A DNA stretch of 64,000 bases, taken from the NCBI GenBank assembly GCA_020310875.1, contig CM035435.1, positions 66,853,997-66,917,996 on the forward strand. Direction: 5' to 3'. Within the stretch, counting starts at the first letter, position 1. Every line of letters begins with the position of its first letter. Below, piece by piece: positions 29,959 through 40,044 of the stretch. The position numbers were made by a program, and so were the translations under genes. Source of the stretch: Ceratopteris richardii (taxonomy: Eukaryota > Streptophyta > Polypodiopsida > Polypodiales > Pteridaceae). Under the pieces are notes generated by a model, which was given only the letters and a program-made list of their open reading frames with translations, searched no databases and was not told the DNA's origin.

Positions 29959-30631
29959 GCAACAGAATAGAGACTAACTCCTCAAATGATAAGGCATTTG
30001 GATTGCCTTTCATCATCAAGCGAAGAGTAGAAGCAAAACTCTTATATGAATGAAGAAGACCATTCAGAACGGTCTGCACAAGTGAGCTATCTGGTATAAC
30101 CTCATCAACAAAAATCAACTGTTCCTTCAAGTCTTTGATCTTTGTTAGGAAAGTGTCCATAGAATCACCCTCATTCATGTGCTCACTCTCCAGTTGTTTT
30201 CGGAGGTAAGCAACACGAGCCTCATTCCTAGCTTGGTACAATGTGGTAAGTGTATCCCAAGCATCCTTAGTTGTTCTGGAAGAGCGAATATGAGGAATAA
30301 TGGCACGTTTGACAGACAAAGCTATCAATGCATGTGCCTGGGCATCTCTACCATCCCAACAAATCTGCTCTGCAGTAGGTGCAGCAGAAACGGAAGCACG
30401 AACAGGAACATGCAAAATATCACCATCTTCGACACCTTCTGCATCAGCTTCAGTACCTACTATTGTAACAGTTGCAGGTGTGATAGGACGTTTTTCAACA
30501 CCCTGCACAATGTTCCATAGTCCTTTTGCAACCAATACATGTCGCATCATATAAGCCCACAACGGGTAGTTGGTACCATCCAACTTATCCTCAACAGCCA
30601 ACATACGAGATACATCACTGCGTTCAGCCAT
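29948..30631 (-). CDS. gag: Copia gag (family A)
   Basis: A 227-codon frame with ATG at 30631, about 240 bp downstream of the primer site. It is a UBN2-type gag: KLDGTNYPLWAYMMRHVLVA, AWDTLTTLYQARNEARVAYL, DSMDTFLTKIKDLKEQL and GNPNALSFEELVSILL. It runs into the protease ORF with a 10-bp overlap in another frame, which may be decay rather than programmed shifting because copia elements usually use one frame. Confidence 0.88.
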   Translation of the reverse strand: MAERSDVSRMLAVEDKLDGTNYPLWAYMMRHVLVAKGLWNIVQGVEKRPITPATVTIVGTEADAEGVEDGDILHVPVRASVSAAPTAEQICWDGRDAQAHALIALSVKRAIIPHIRSSRTTKDAWDTLTTLYQARNEARVAYLRKQLESEHMNEGDSMDTFLTKIKDLKEQLIFVDEVIPDSSLVQTVLNGLLHSYKSFASTLRLMMKGNPNALSFEELVSILLHED

Positions 30632-30871
30632 GGCCGGTGACTAAAATACCTTGATGCAGAAAATCGACTGTATCTCAAAAAGTTGAATGAAACTGCCCAA
30701 ACAAGTTCTGCTAGACCTGTAGAAGACTTCGAGACGCTTAAACTGGCAAACAGAAACTGGTATATACCTTTGGCACAAAAAGATGAAATAGCCTACACAA
30801 GCGCTGCGATAGTGCGTTCGGAGGCTACAAACGGAGGAGTGTCGATGACGCCCTAGATGAAGCGATGACCT

Positions 30872-30883
30872 ACTCTGATACCA
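30872..30883 (-). other. Primer site for initiator tRNA-Met (family A)
   Basis: Minus strand TGGTATCAGAGT, two bases from the LTR end. One mismatch to the standard site. Confidence 0.9.
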
Positions 30884-30885
30884 AT

Positions 30886-31112
30886 TGTTGGAGTTAGACA
30901 TCTGCGGAAGCACGCGAACAGCACACGGAAGAAGAAGAAGCTTGGAGCACAACACACAATACTGAATGTATTACTAGAAAATGTACAAAGATAAGTAGCC
31001 CATTAGGGCAATAGGCGTATATACAAGTCAGGGGAAAAAAACCTCCTAAAAAGGGAAAAAAGTGCCCCGGTAGTCCTAGAGTGTTCAGACACATCACTAC
31101 CTAAATATATCA
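30886..31112 (-). repeat. Family A 5' LTR
   Basis: A 227-bp LTR, TGTTGGAGTTAG to AATATATCA on the plus strand, next to the primer site. Best-preserved member of the four family A LTRs in the window. Confidence 0.93.
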
Positions 31113-32160
31113 ACATAATCCACTAGATGTGCTTGAGACCTTTGATGCCATGATGATAGAGAACTAGATAGAATGATGATGGAGCTAGAAGAGCCCAAAC
31201 ACCACTAAGGCTCGAAGAAGGATGACCAACTGTTAGATATCGAAAAAAAATCAACAGTCTTCCCAGAAAAATGAATTAATGAAGAATAATGACCAACCAA
31301 AAGGATAAGGTGAGAATTGATGTGCTCACACCAATAAGTGTATCAAGGAGTAAATCGACCATTGTATAATTGACAAAACAAAACAAAATTGGAAAAAATT
31401 TGCTAGAGTATCCTCTACAAAATGAGCATATGACTAGTGTCAAAATCTCATAAAAATACAAGTACTAACATGTCAACCTACATAGTGAATCACTGACTCC
31501 ACTGCATATAATCAATTACCTGAAAGAAGCCAACTAAGCTTATCGAGCACCTATGAAAAACTGTAATACATCTCCTATGGCAAGCCTAGCTAAATCTTCC
31601 ACCTGCATCACCGAAGAGACCCCAACATTTGCGTGTCTCTCAGTTAAGAAAACCTAACCACAACCCTCTTTATCAAATGTAAAGGGCTTTATGCAAAATG
31701 ACTACATGGACATACATAAGTGGTATCCACACAAGCATACATAATGTGTATGTGCTCAATATATGCAGTAAAATGGCACTAAAAGTTTGAATTCACAGCC
31801 CAAACACTAGGCAACATCACTTGCAAGTGTCTGTTAGATATGTCATTTAGGCCCAAAAACGTGCATAGACTTGTAGTGGCTGCTTCCACCACAACTAAAA
31901 CCTTGCAAAAAACATGTAGACTTATTAATGTGGCTAAAAACATAGCCTCAAAAGGTGAACATTCATTTGTCAAAGAAGTACAAAGAGCATTGTTCTTGAT
32001 GTTATTGAACCTGTGTAAAGAGAACTATTGCACGAAAGTACTCCAAAATGGCTCCAAGCATCAGCCGAGCAATGCTTCAAAACAGGCTTTGAGAGCAAAG
32101 AATGAAGCTTTGAGGGCCCAAACATGCTCAAGGTAATGTTAAGCTTAGTCTTTCCCCTTC
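31113..32160. other. Interval without a recognisable gene
   Basis: No coding similarity seen. A 98-codon plus-strand ORF (31840-32136) is Lys/Ala-rich with short repeats (ALRAKNEALRAQ) and I do not recognise it. By position this is probably the leader or interior of the family B element whose 5' LTR starts at 32418. Confidence 0.5.
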
Positions 32161-32202
32161 TTCAAACACCACAAGAGTGTATCTTAATGGCAAAAAATTT
32201 TC

Positions 32203-32270
32203 GATTAAGCGAGCTCTGAGGGGAACAATACTGGGATAGGTGACCTCCCGAGAAGTACTGGGAACCTCTA
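32203..32270 (+). repeat. 5S rRNA-like segment
   Basis: GATTAAGCG followed by TACTGGGATAGGTGACCTCC and CGAGAAGTACTGGGAACC resembles the second half of plant 5S rRNA (AGTTAAGCG..., TAGGATGGGTGACCTCCC, GGGAAGTCC). The A-box, intermediate and C-box order of the 5S internal promoter is kept. The first half of 5S is not recognisable, so it is not a functional gene. It lies in the leader of family B, antisense to that element. Confidence 0.72.
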
Positions 32271-32404
32271 TCTTCCTTGATCATTGAGTTCCTCCCTCGC
32301 ACACAGCCAACAAATGCCAAGGGTGACTTCAGTGACTCAGACAAGAAGATATGTCAAGGCCTATGCCTTGGTTGCGGCCTTAGTTGTAAGCTTTGTGTCA
32401 AAAT

Positions 32405-32416
32405 GCTCTGATATCA
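32405..32416 (-). other. Primer site for initiator tRNA-Met (family B)
   Basis: Minus strand TGATATCAGAGC, one mismatch to TGGTATCAGAGC, one base from the LTR. It fixes the orientation of family B. Confidence 0.88.
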
Positions 32417-32417
32417 A

Positions 32418-32704
32418 TGAAGTATTTCTATGGCAATGAATGATGGCAGATTCTCCTTATCGAGAGCTCTGCAATGATACCCTTGTTGTAGAAACACGAA
32501 CTCCGGCACCACACACACAGTACTCTGCTCAGGGGCTACAGAATACACGTAGTACACAAACCACAAACACAGATTTCTTAGGTCATACAAACGCGGTCAA
32601 ACTTAGAGTCTGTCACTCACCGAGACACTATATGTTTTATTAAAGAGCATATACAAAAGTGTCTAGCAGCCATTTGGCCTTTCACATGGACACTAATGGT
32701 AACA
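32418..32704 (-). repeat. Family B 5' LTR
   Basis: A 287-bp LTR from TGAAGTATTTC to ATGGTAACA on the plus strand. Matches 41466-41762 and 50699-50997 along its length (shared CACTATATGTTTTATTAAAG). Followed by TAGGA, the right target duplication. Confidence 0.9.
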
Positions 32705-33240
32705 TAGGAGAGGCAAAAGCAATGTCTAAATGGTTGGTTCATACATTAAGGGATAGCAAACTACATGCATCTTTGTCATATTGTACTCATTTAGGCTCTC
32801 ATAGTGCTTCTTTTGTATCAAATTGTTATGCAATAGATGTACTCTTTGTGGTGAGAATGAACCTCTATCTTTTGATGAAGGAAAAATTCAAAAAATTTGA
32901 TGCCTGTTATGCAATTAGAATATGATACTATTATGAAAAATGGTACTTAGTCTTTATGTGATTTGCCTTCATGCAAAAGGCCATTGGCACTACATGGGTA
33001 TACAAGCTGAAATGTAAGCCTGATGGAATGATTTGTAGGTATAAGGCTTGGCTTGCTGTCAAAGGTTATGCTAAAAAAAGAGGCATTGATTTTGATGAGA
33101 CCTTTGCTCCCACATGTAGAATGATTACTGTTCATAGCATTTTTGTAGTTGTAGCTCATCTTGGTTGGAATATACATCAATTTTACGTTAAACTTGCATT
33201 CCTAAATGGTGATAATACATGAAGAAGTGAATGTATTTTA
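32705..33240 (+). pseudogene. Copia RT N-terminal part, right half of the family B target
   Basis: Starts EAKAMSKWLVHTLRDSKLHA, in frame with the fragment at 19213-19287. It then carries IGTTWVYKLKCKPDGMI, AWLAVKGYAKKRGIDFDETF and LGWNIHQFYVKLAFLNGD. Stops and a frameshift near 32920-32960. It breaks off before the YVDD motif. Confidence 0.82.
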
Positions 33241-33284
33241 GCCCCATGGTTTTAAACAATAGGTATCAAGCATTGTTAGGTGAT

Positions 33285-33525
33285 TAAGCAGATCTTTTGC
33301 TACTTGAGTGCTACCCTATTACTTGGATTATTTTATCCCAAGGGGGATCATTGCCATTGGACTACATGCCTTTTCATACTCAGACTCGAGTGGTTGTTAT
33401 GACACTCGTGTGTCCACTAGTGGGTTTTGCTTCATGCTTGGTAGCTGATGTGTATCTTGGTTGAGCAAGAAGCAGCCTATTGCGTCCACTTCTAGTTGTG
33501 AGGCTTCGTATAGGATAGCTTTGCA
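33285..33525 (+). pseudogene. Copia RNase H fragment
   Basis: Reads as LFYPKGGSLPLD, YSDSSGCYDTRVSTSGFCFM and SWLSKKQPIASTSSCEA with frameshifts. The same motifs occur at 35086-35325. RT core between this and 33240 is missing. The plus-strand piece is joined to minus-strand copia near 33525. Confidence 0.75.
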
Positions 33526-34422
33526 CTAGCCATTTAGGCATAATTTTTGCCTCCTCTATATCAACCCTCTCATCATCAAGTGCATTATGTAAATCTGCAT
33601 AAAAAATGGAATGATCTGCATCAACATGTGGAACCTGTAAAGGTTGAGAAATTACCTCATTTGGACCAACACTCGATTGTCCACCTATAAAAAGAGGTAG
33701 AAAAAGTGTCATTCACATCCTTGGAGCTAAATAATATGTCCTTGGTACATGAAAGTAGTGGTTGAATTGCATCTTTCTTAAAAACAACATTATAGCTAAC
33801 CAAAATGTGTTTAGTCTGTGGATGATACAAATGATAGCCTCTGCTTTTAGAACTATACCTAACAAAAATACATTTTACTACTTTATCATCCAATTTCTTA
33901 CATTTTTGTTCATGCATTAAAGCAAATGTCAGATAACCAAATACACACAGATGATTAGATGATGTCGTGTGACCATGCCAAGCCTCACATGGAGTGACCA
34001 ACTACAATGCTTTAGTGGGACACATGTTAAGTACATATGTTGCACACATAAAGCCTCAAGCAAGAAGCTATGTGGTAAAGCCTGACTTTTGACTATACAC
34101 CTCGCCATCTCCATGAGAAACATGTTCTTTTTTTTCAGTAAGTTCATTTTGTTGAGATGTCTATGGAACTCTACACTGATGTTTTAACCCATGCTTAGCC
34201 ATAAATACATTAAAATCATAGGATATGTATTCCCCCTTGATCAAAACAAAGGGTGCCCAATTTACATGTTGATAGATTTTCAGTCAAAACTAGAAACTGT
34301 TTGAAGAACGTAAACACTTCAGAATTTGCTTCCAATGGATACACCAATGCATGTTTGGAGAAATCATCAATAAAAATCACGAAATAAAGGTAGTTTCCAA
34401 AAGAAGGTGTTTGCATATGACA
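33526..34422 (-). pseudogene. Copia integrase and linker fragment
   Basis: Minus strand: MQTPSFGNYLYFVIFIDDFS, HALVYPLEANSEVF, then TLCFDQGGIHIL (second Asp region decayed), CIVKSQALPHSF, CEAWHGHTTSSNH, and the linker FYADLHNALDDERVDIEEAK. Several stops and frameshifts. Its 5' end is joined directly to a family A LTR at 34423, with no primer site, gag or protease between. Confidence 0.8.
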
Positions 34423-34649
34423 TATTGGAATTTGAGGTCTACAAAAGCATGCAAATAGCACAAAGAAGAAGAAGAAGCTTGGAGCACAACACACAATTTG
34501 AATGTATTACCACTAGAATGTACAAAGATACGTGACCCGTTAGGGCAATAGGCATATATACAAATTGGGGGAAAAAAACCTCCTAAAGAGGGAAAAAAGT
34601 GACCCAATGGTCCTATTGTGTTCACAAACATCAATACTGAAATATATCA
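34423..34649 (-). repeat. Family A LTR, copy 3 (3' LTR)
   Basis: A 227-bp LTR beginning TATTGGAATTTGAGG (TG decayed to TA) and ending AATATATCA. To its right lies the 3' end of a minus-strand copia element, so it serves that element as 3' LTR. Its other side abuts an integrase fragment. Confidence 0.87.
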
Positions 34650-34818
34650 ACCAATCACCCCTAAGAGTGATGTGGTGAATAAGGAGCTGGCACTCATGTA
34701 TGAGGAAGTGCCAAGCTATGTGGAATCAATCCACAAAAGGAAGTAAGCCTAAAGCTTTGCGGAAAGCTTCAAACTTCTCCCTAAGTAGAGCCTTCATGAA
34801 AAGGTATGTAATGTTCCC

Positions 34819-35325
34819 CTACATGGGCACATATGCAAAGCTAATCTCTCCAGCAGAGAACCTCTCCCTGACATAATGATAATGCATCTCAATGTGCTTA
34901 GTGTGAGCACGGAACACACGGTTCCTTGCAACTGTCAATGCGCTTCGACTCTCAGTGAAGATGGTGGTGGCAAAAGACTTACCAACACCCAAATCAGCCA
35001 TAAGGCATCTAAGCCACACACACTCAACAGTCACTCTGAAAGCTGCCCTATACTCAGCCTCACAACTGGAAGTGGCCACAATAGGCTACTTCTTGCTCAA
35101 CCAAGATATACATGAGTTATCAAGCATGAAGCAAAAGCCACTAGTGAATGCACGAGTGTCATAGCAACTAGCTCGGTCAGAGTCAGAAAAAGCATGTAAA
35201 TCTGGTGGTAGTGATCCCCCCTTGGGATAAAACAATTCAAGTAGCCAAGTAACACTCAAGTAGTGAAAGATGTGCTTAACCACCTTCCAATGCTTGACAC
35301 CTGGGCAATGCATAAACATGCTCAT
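34819..35325 (-). pseudogene. Copia RNase H (family A)
   Basis: Two adjacent frames: HCPGVKHWKVVKHIFHYL and FSDSDRASCYDTRAFTSGFCF (35325-35086), then ATSSCEAEYRAAFRVTVECVW, IFTESRSALTVARN and HTKHIEMHYHYVRERF (35079-34819). The join at about 35082 is a TAG between LSKK and the next segment. RNase H motifs D-E-D are largely present (SDSD, CEAEY). The frame ends in VPM at a TAG. Confidence 0.87.
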
Positions 35326-36407
35326 CTGTGAGACAACAGACTAGATATCTAGTTGAGTAATGCATAATTAAATCAAGCATCCAACAACCTATTCATAGAG
35401 AACAACATCAAATGCATCTTTAGCATCATGAAGACTCAATCATAAACCTATCTCCATAGGAGTGGCAATAGGTTTGTATTCTTCAAGACCAAAATGTTGC
35501 AATAATGTGTCAATATATTTTGTTTGACACAAAGGTATTCCACCATCAACTTGCATAAACTAAATGCCCAAATAATGATGCAAATGCCTCAAATCTGACA
35601 TCTCAAATGAGGCATGCAAATCAGCATTAAAATTAGCAATATGCTTCTCATGAGGACCAGTGAGTAGCATGTCATCAACCTAGACAACAATGATCAAAAG
35701 CACATCATTTGTGTGCTTAACATATAAGGTGCTTTTAGCTGGATTGTTCTCAAAACCATGTGTAATCAAATAGGCATGTATCTTTTCATACCAAGCACAT
35801 GGTGCTTGCTTTAAACCATATAATGACTTTTGAAACCTCCACACTTTGTTTTTGTCATGCCCTTTTGCACAAAGCCACAGGGTTGAAAAACATATACTCC
35901 TTCATGCAAGTCACCATTCAGAAATGCATTTTTAATGTCCAAATGATGTACATTCCAACCATGATGAGCTGCAAGTGCATAGATGCTACGAGCAGTAGTC
36001 ATTCGACATGTAGGAGCAAAGGTCTCATCAAAATCAATGCCTCTTTCTTAAGCATAACCCTTTGCAACAAGCCTAGCCTTATATGTCTCAATTGTTCCAT
36101 CAGGCTTACGCTTCAGCTTGTATACCCACTTGGTGCCAATGGCCTTCTTGCTAGGAGGCAAGTCACATAAAGACCAGGTACCATTCTTTATAATAACATC
36201 ATATTCTGATTGCATAGCAGCCATCCAATTTTCTGAATTTTGTGCTTCATCAAACAAAACAAGCTGATTCTCATCACAAAGACTAGAGGCATCCATAGCA
36301 TAGCAATCCGATGCAAAAGAAGCACTATGAGAGCCAGAACAAGTACGATATGACAAAGGTGCATCTAATTTCTTGTCACAAAAAGTTTGCACCAGCCATT
36401 TTGGCAT
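35326..36407 (-). pseudogene. Copia reverse transcriptase (family A)
   Basis: Starts MPKWLVQTFCDKKLDA and NWMAAMQSEYDVIIKNGTWS, then KKAIGTKWVYKLKRKPDGTI, a stop near 36048, then ALAAHHGWNVHHLDIKNAFL. The following part, GLKQAPCAWYEKIHAYL and a VDDMLLTG-type motif, is readable at 35670-35830 with stops. A fairly complete but clearly dead RT. Confidence 0.8.
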
Positions 36408-37250
36408 AGTTTTTGCCTCCTCAATATTAGCTCTCTAATCAACAAGTGCATCATGTAAGTCTGCATCAGAAATGGAATGATCTGCATCATCACATGAAAC
36501 CTGTAAAGGCTAAAAAGTTGCCTCATTTGGACCAACACTAGATTGTCCACCTCTAAAAAGAGGTAGCAAAGTGTCATGCATGTCTTTGGAGCTAATTGAT
36601 GTCTCCTTAGTACATGAAAGTAAGGGCTGAGTAGCATCTTCCACAAAAACAACATCACGGCTAACCAAAATGCATTTAGTCTATGGATGATATAAATGAT
36701 ATACTTTGCTTTCAGAGATATACCCAACAAAAATACATTTCACTGCCTTATCATCCAATTTCCTATGTTGTTGTTCAAGCACTAATGAATATGACAGACA
36801 ACCAAAAACATGCAGGTGAGCAACAGATGGCTTACGACCATGCCAAGCCTCATATGGAGTGATAGACTACAATGCTTTAGTGGGACACTTGTTTAGTACA
36901 TATGCTGCAAACATAACAACCTGAAGCAAGAAACTATGTAGTAAAGCTTGACTCTTGACCATACACCTCGCCATCTCCATGGGTGACTTATTCTTCCATT
37001 CAGAAACTCCATTCTATTGAGGTGTATACAACATTGTACATTGATGTTTTATCCCACATTTAGCCAGAAATGCATCAAAATCAGAAGACATATATTCCCC
37101 CCCTCGATCAAAACGGAGGGTGCCCATTTTACATGCTGATAGATTTTTAGCCAAAACCAGAAACTGTTTGAAGCACATAAACACTTCAGACTTTGCTTTC
37201 AATGGATATACCCATGCATGCTTGGAAAAATCATCGATGAAAGTCAAGTT
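36408..37250 (-). pseudogene. Copia integrase and linker (family A)
   Basis: Contains the integrase core (FIDDFSKHAWVYPLKAKSEV, DRGGEYMSSDFDAFLAKCG, QCTMLYTPQ), then a stop, CMVKSQALLHSF, and the linker reaching ALID. Truncated at 37250 inside the core's first part. Confidence 0.8.
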
Positions 37251-37529
37251 TGGATTATATTACAGCGTGGAGTGGCTCGTCAAGGACGACTTCACGAGGA
37301 GAAGAGGGGAGTATGTTAGCTCATGAGCTGGTTGATTTTTATGCACTAATATGCTTTTGTTGTGTAGAATACATGCTTGATTGCAGGTACCTTGAAGAGA
37401 AAGTGGGTGTTATGACGAAGAGAAGCACTATAATGTAGTGCTAAAAGGGAGCTTGAAGGACTTCTGGCTAATGTGTTACCTTCGGTTGCTATTTAAACAC
37501 TTCTTGCAGTGTGGGAGGAGTGTCTCTTG

Positions 37530-37985
37530 ATCGAGAAGTAAATTGGCAGATACAAAAGGAGGGAATACGGCTAGATGCATTAGCCTTTACTTGCACACTA
37601 AGGGTTGGTGTGGGAAGATGCTATCTTTAGCACCATCTTTATTGAAATGTACGGAAAGTGGAGGGATGCTTGCCGAAGCACAACATGTTTTTGATAATCT
37701 CCCGGATCAGAGTGTTTTTACTAGAATGCTTGATTTCAGGACATGTAAATTATGGTTTTAATGAGGAAGCACTTGATGGTCTACCCAAAATGCAATTTGA
37801 TAACATTGATCTAGACAATACCACATTTGTCTTGGCTTAAAAGGGCTTGTGGCCCTCATGGGCACCATTGAAGAAGGGCAACTTATCCATGATCAACGGT
37901 AAAAGGGACTGAAGCTGATATTATCATGGCAACCACATTAATTGATATGCATATCAATTGTGGAAATTTGGTGGCAGCCATTTTC
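37530..37985 (+). pseudogene. PPR (pentatricopeptide repeat) gene fragment
   Basis: Three frames together read as consecutive PPR units: KEGIRLDALAFTCTL, then AEAQHVFDNLPDQSVF, NEEALD with MQFDNIDLDNTTFVLA, then KGTEADIIMATTLIDMHINC and GNLVAA. The order and spacing are those of P/L/S-type PPR tracts in plant organelle RNA-processing proteins (GNxLVDMYxKCG...A..VFD.LP). Many frameshifts and stops (for example after 37745 and 37838). No intron was seen, consistent with an intronless or retroposed copy. Such genes are exceptionally abundant in ferns and lycophytes. Confidence 0.75.
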
Positions 37986-40044
37986 TTTTGGGCAGTCAGT
38001 TGTGCTCATTATTTGAGGGTCAGTCATCCTTCAAGGCTATCAAAGGGAGGGCCGTTATCCTTGTCAGTAACTACATATTAAAAAAAATATATATTGATCA
38101 AGTGTGTGACTGCTACACCGTAGAAGTCTTGGGGGGAAGCCACCTTTGTTTTTTCCTTTCGGTTTTGATCTACGAGTGCATCAAAGAAGCTGCCAAAGGT
38201 TGTTCTGCCCCTTTCTTTCTGCAGGCTGCTATCAGAAGGAGGTTTGGGGAATTGGGGGACGTTTTTTTGCAGGGCATTGTGTGTGTGTGTGTGTCCTCAA
38301 TGGGGGGGAGCTCGTGGGTTTGATAAAAGAACTAAGTGTTTCCTGTCCTAGAGCCTGAACATTACTCTGAGGGGAGCAGTAGAAAGATAAAACGGGGGGC
38401 TATTGAGCATACGAGGGTTCTCTCTATTGGGTATGCAAGAACAAATACACATGAAGGGGGTGGTTGGTACGTGCACCAGAGAGGAAGTATACAGGGGGTT
38501 CTCTCTGGCTCTTTCCGGAGTGTAGGCATTGAGAGGTTGGATTCTATTCGAGGAGTTCTCTGGAATCAAAGGGGGGAATCCTTTAGAGCTCACTTGGGAG
38601 CAATTTGGACAGGCTGTTCCTCGGGCACACGCTGTTGGAGGGCAATAGGGAGTGTTGGTTCACCTTGTCATGGTGCTTGAGCATCTGTTTGCAGAGGCAT
38701 TGGAGCCAGCTAGGCCAAACATAGAAGGAAGGCAGACAATGGGAAGAGGTTGAGCTTTGAAGCTTGGTGGGAGGAGAAATTTCTGGCACCAACTGAGGGG
38801 ATTACTAAAGAGTGATGTTAAAAAATGCACGGTAGAAGGGGGATGAAGAGCGACCAGCATAGCTGGGTAAATTTGAACTATTTGATGTTTTCTCTGTGAG
38901 ATAATTGAAGTCGCAATAGCTTCTGTTTTTCGTGAGCTTGTTAGAGCATTGATATCCCGGATGATATTGTACAAGGAGAGGAAAGCAAATGTTGAGTTTA
39001 TGAAGAAGGAACTGATGATATCGTATAAAAATCAACAGACACAAATCTGGCATGTTGTAAATGTTTTACCCTTTGCATTATTTTCATTTTAGGAGAAAAA
39101 TTATGCTTGATTCGATAGTCATCTAGTAGTGAGCTAGAGTGCATAGAATCGAGGAAAGAAAGTGCCAACAGATAGGTGTGGACTATTCTTCTTATAGTTG
39201 AGCAGTCTGCCACATTGAGGGTGCATTTTTTGTCTGAAGATAAGGACACATAAACTTCCTACCAAGACAAGGCAGCTAAAGGACACCAAACATTTGATGG
39301 TGGTATCAATTGGAATTAAGCAAACCAAAATTCTTGTGCATACAAAAATTTTTGTAAAGTGTGATGTCTCATCTATGTATATGCTAGGTAGGCAACATTC
39401 ACAAGGGGTACAGGGGTGTATGTGCATGTATGCATGAAAAGGGGACTGGGTGTGAGAGAATGTGTGAATGTGTGTGAACGAGAAAGAGAGGAAGTGAAAA
39501 GAAAAGGGGAGGGTATGTGATAGAGTGAGGGTGTGTGAGCAAAAAGGAAAAGGAGTGGATGCTGGCATATATGTGAGTGTATGTGTGTATGTAGGTCTAA
39601 GTGCACGATAGTAATTGAAAGAACAGAGCTAAAAGGAAAAGAGAGAGAGAGAGAGAGGAAGAGAGAGAGAGAGAGGGTGCACTAGAGGAAGGGAAAGGTA
39701 GTGTGTGTGTGTGTGTGTGTGTTAGTGTGTAAGCTTGGGTGTAGGAGGACAAGAGTGTGTGGAGGATAGGTGTGTGGGCAAAAAGAAAAAGAGCCAAAGG
39801 AAGTGGGGTAGGGCAAGTGCAAGAGAAGAAGAGGATTTAAGTGGACTCAAGAAGTGTGACTAAGGAGAGGGGGAGGTCGCGAGAGGTAACCACTAGGGTT
39901 GGATAGCCATTTGTGCATGTATTTCCCGTCTACTCCACCAATACATGGAAGCGAAATTATGGGCTTAGGGCAATCAAAATTGACCTAGTATCAGAACGTT
40001 TGGACAAAGTATCACTGTGTGTATGCATTTTCCCTTGGGTACAA
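37986..40044. other. Gene-poor interval with microsatellites
   Basis: No coding similarity seen on either strand. It contains (GT)n near 38279-38294, a (GA)n tract at about 39636-39677 and (GT)n at about 39701-39722. ORFs around 39134-39797 come from these simple repeats. A weak primer-site-like TAGTATCAGAACG lies near 39985, without a recognisable LTR. Confidence 0.65.
39636..39722. repeat. (GA)n and (GT)n microsatellites
   Basis: Two adjacent dinucleotide tracts with brief interruptions. Purine-rich on the plus strand, then alternating GT. Confidence 0.95.

Larger units (their letters stand above)
28090..31112 (-). mobile_element. Family A copia element, 5' part
   Basis: Minus-strand element with 5' LTR (31112-30886), primer site (30883-30872), gag, knuckle-protease, integrase and linker. 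It ends near 28090 without RT, RNase H or 3' LTR. The left end abuts the plus-strand copia body, giving a tail-to-tail inverted arrangement. Confidence 0.85.
19288..32704 (-). mobile_element. Family B element as a 13.4-kb nested insertion
   Basis: LTRs of one family lie at 19288-19475 (truncated) and 32418-32704. They are flanked by TAGAA and TAGGA, a target duplication with one change. The host copia reading frame is continuous across both ends (DIE|EAK). The primer site lies inside the right LTR (32416-32405), so the element reads right to left. Its own coding part is nearly lost; a short piece of its 3' end (19476-19507) matches 51174-51196 of another B copy. The interior is now filled by a family C element and two further copia bodies. 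Confidence 0.75.
34650..37250 (-). mobile_element. Copia element 3' half (integrase to 3' LTR)
   Basis: From right to left: integrase from MTFIDDFSKHAWVYP (37247), linker, RT, RNase H, 3' untranslated segment (34650-34815) and family A LTR. The integrase keeps HTDRGG-like TLRFDRGGEYMSSDFDAF. At 37250 similarity stops and a PPR-containing region begins, so the 5' half is lost. Confidence 0.83.

Noticed and set aside
30886..31112. Pairing of this family A LTR with the copy at 18841-19069 as the two ends of one element
   Set aside because: The outer flanks (CAAAA and ACATA) are not a target duplication, and intervening bodies do not form one element.
31840..32136. 98-codon Lys/Ala-rich ORF as a host gene
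   Set aside because: No recognisable domain, low complexity, and position inside the presumed leader of family B.
32203..32270. A functional 5S rRNA gene
   Set aside because: Only the second half resembles 5S rRNA and it carries several changes.
38336..38680. 114-codon plus-strand ORF, Gly/Arg/Ser-rich
   Set aside because: No domain recognised and G-rich composition explains it; no supporting promoter or homologue seen.
39134..39797. Minus-strand ORFs rich in Ser, His, Thr and Leu
   Set aside because: They are produced by (GA)n and (GT)n microsatellites and related simple sequence.
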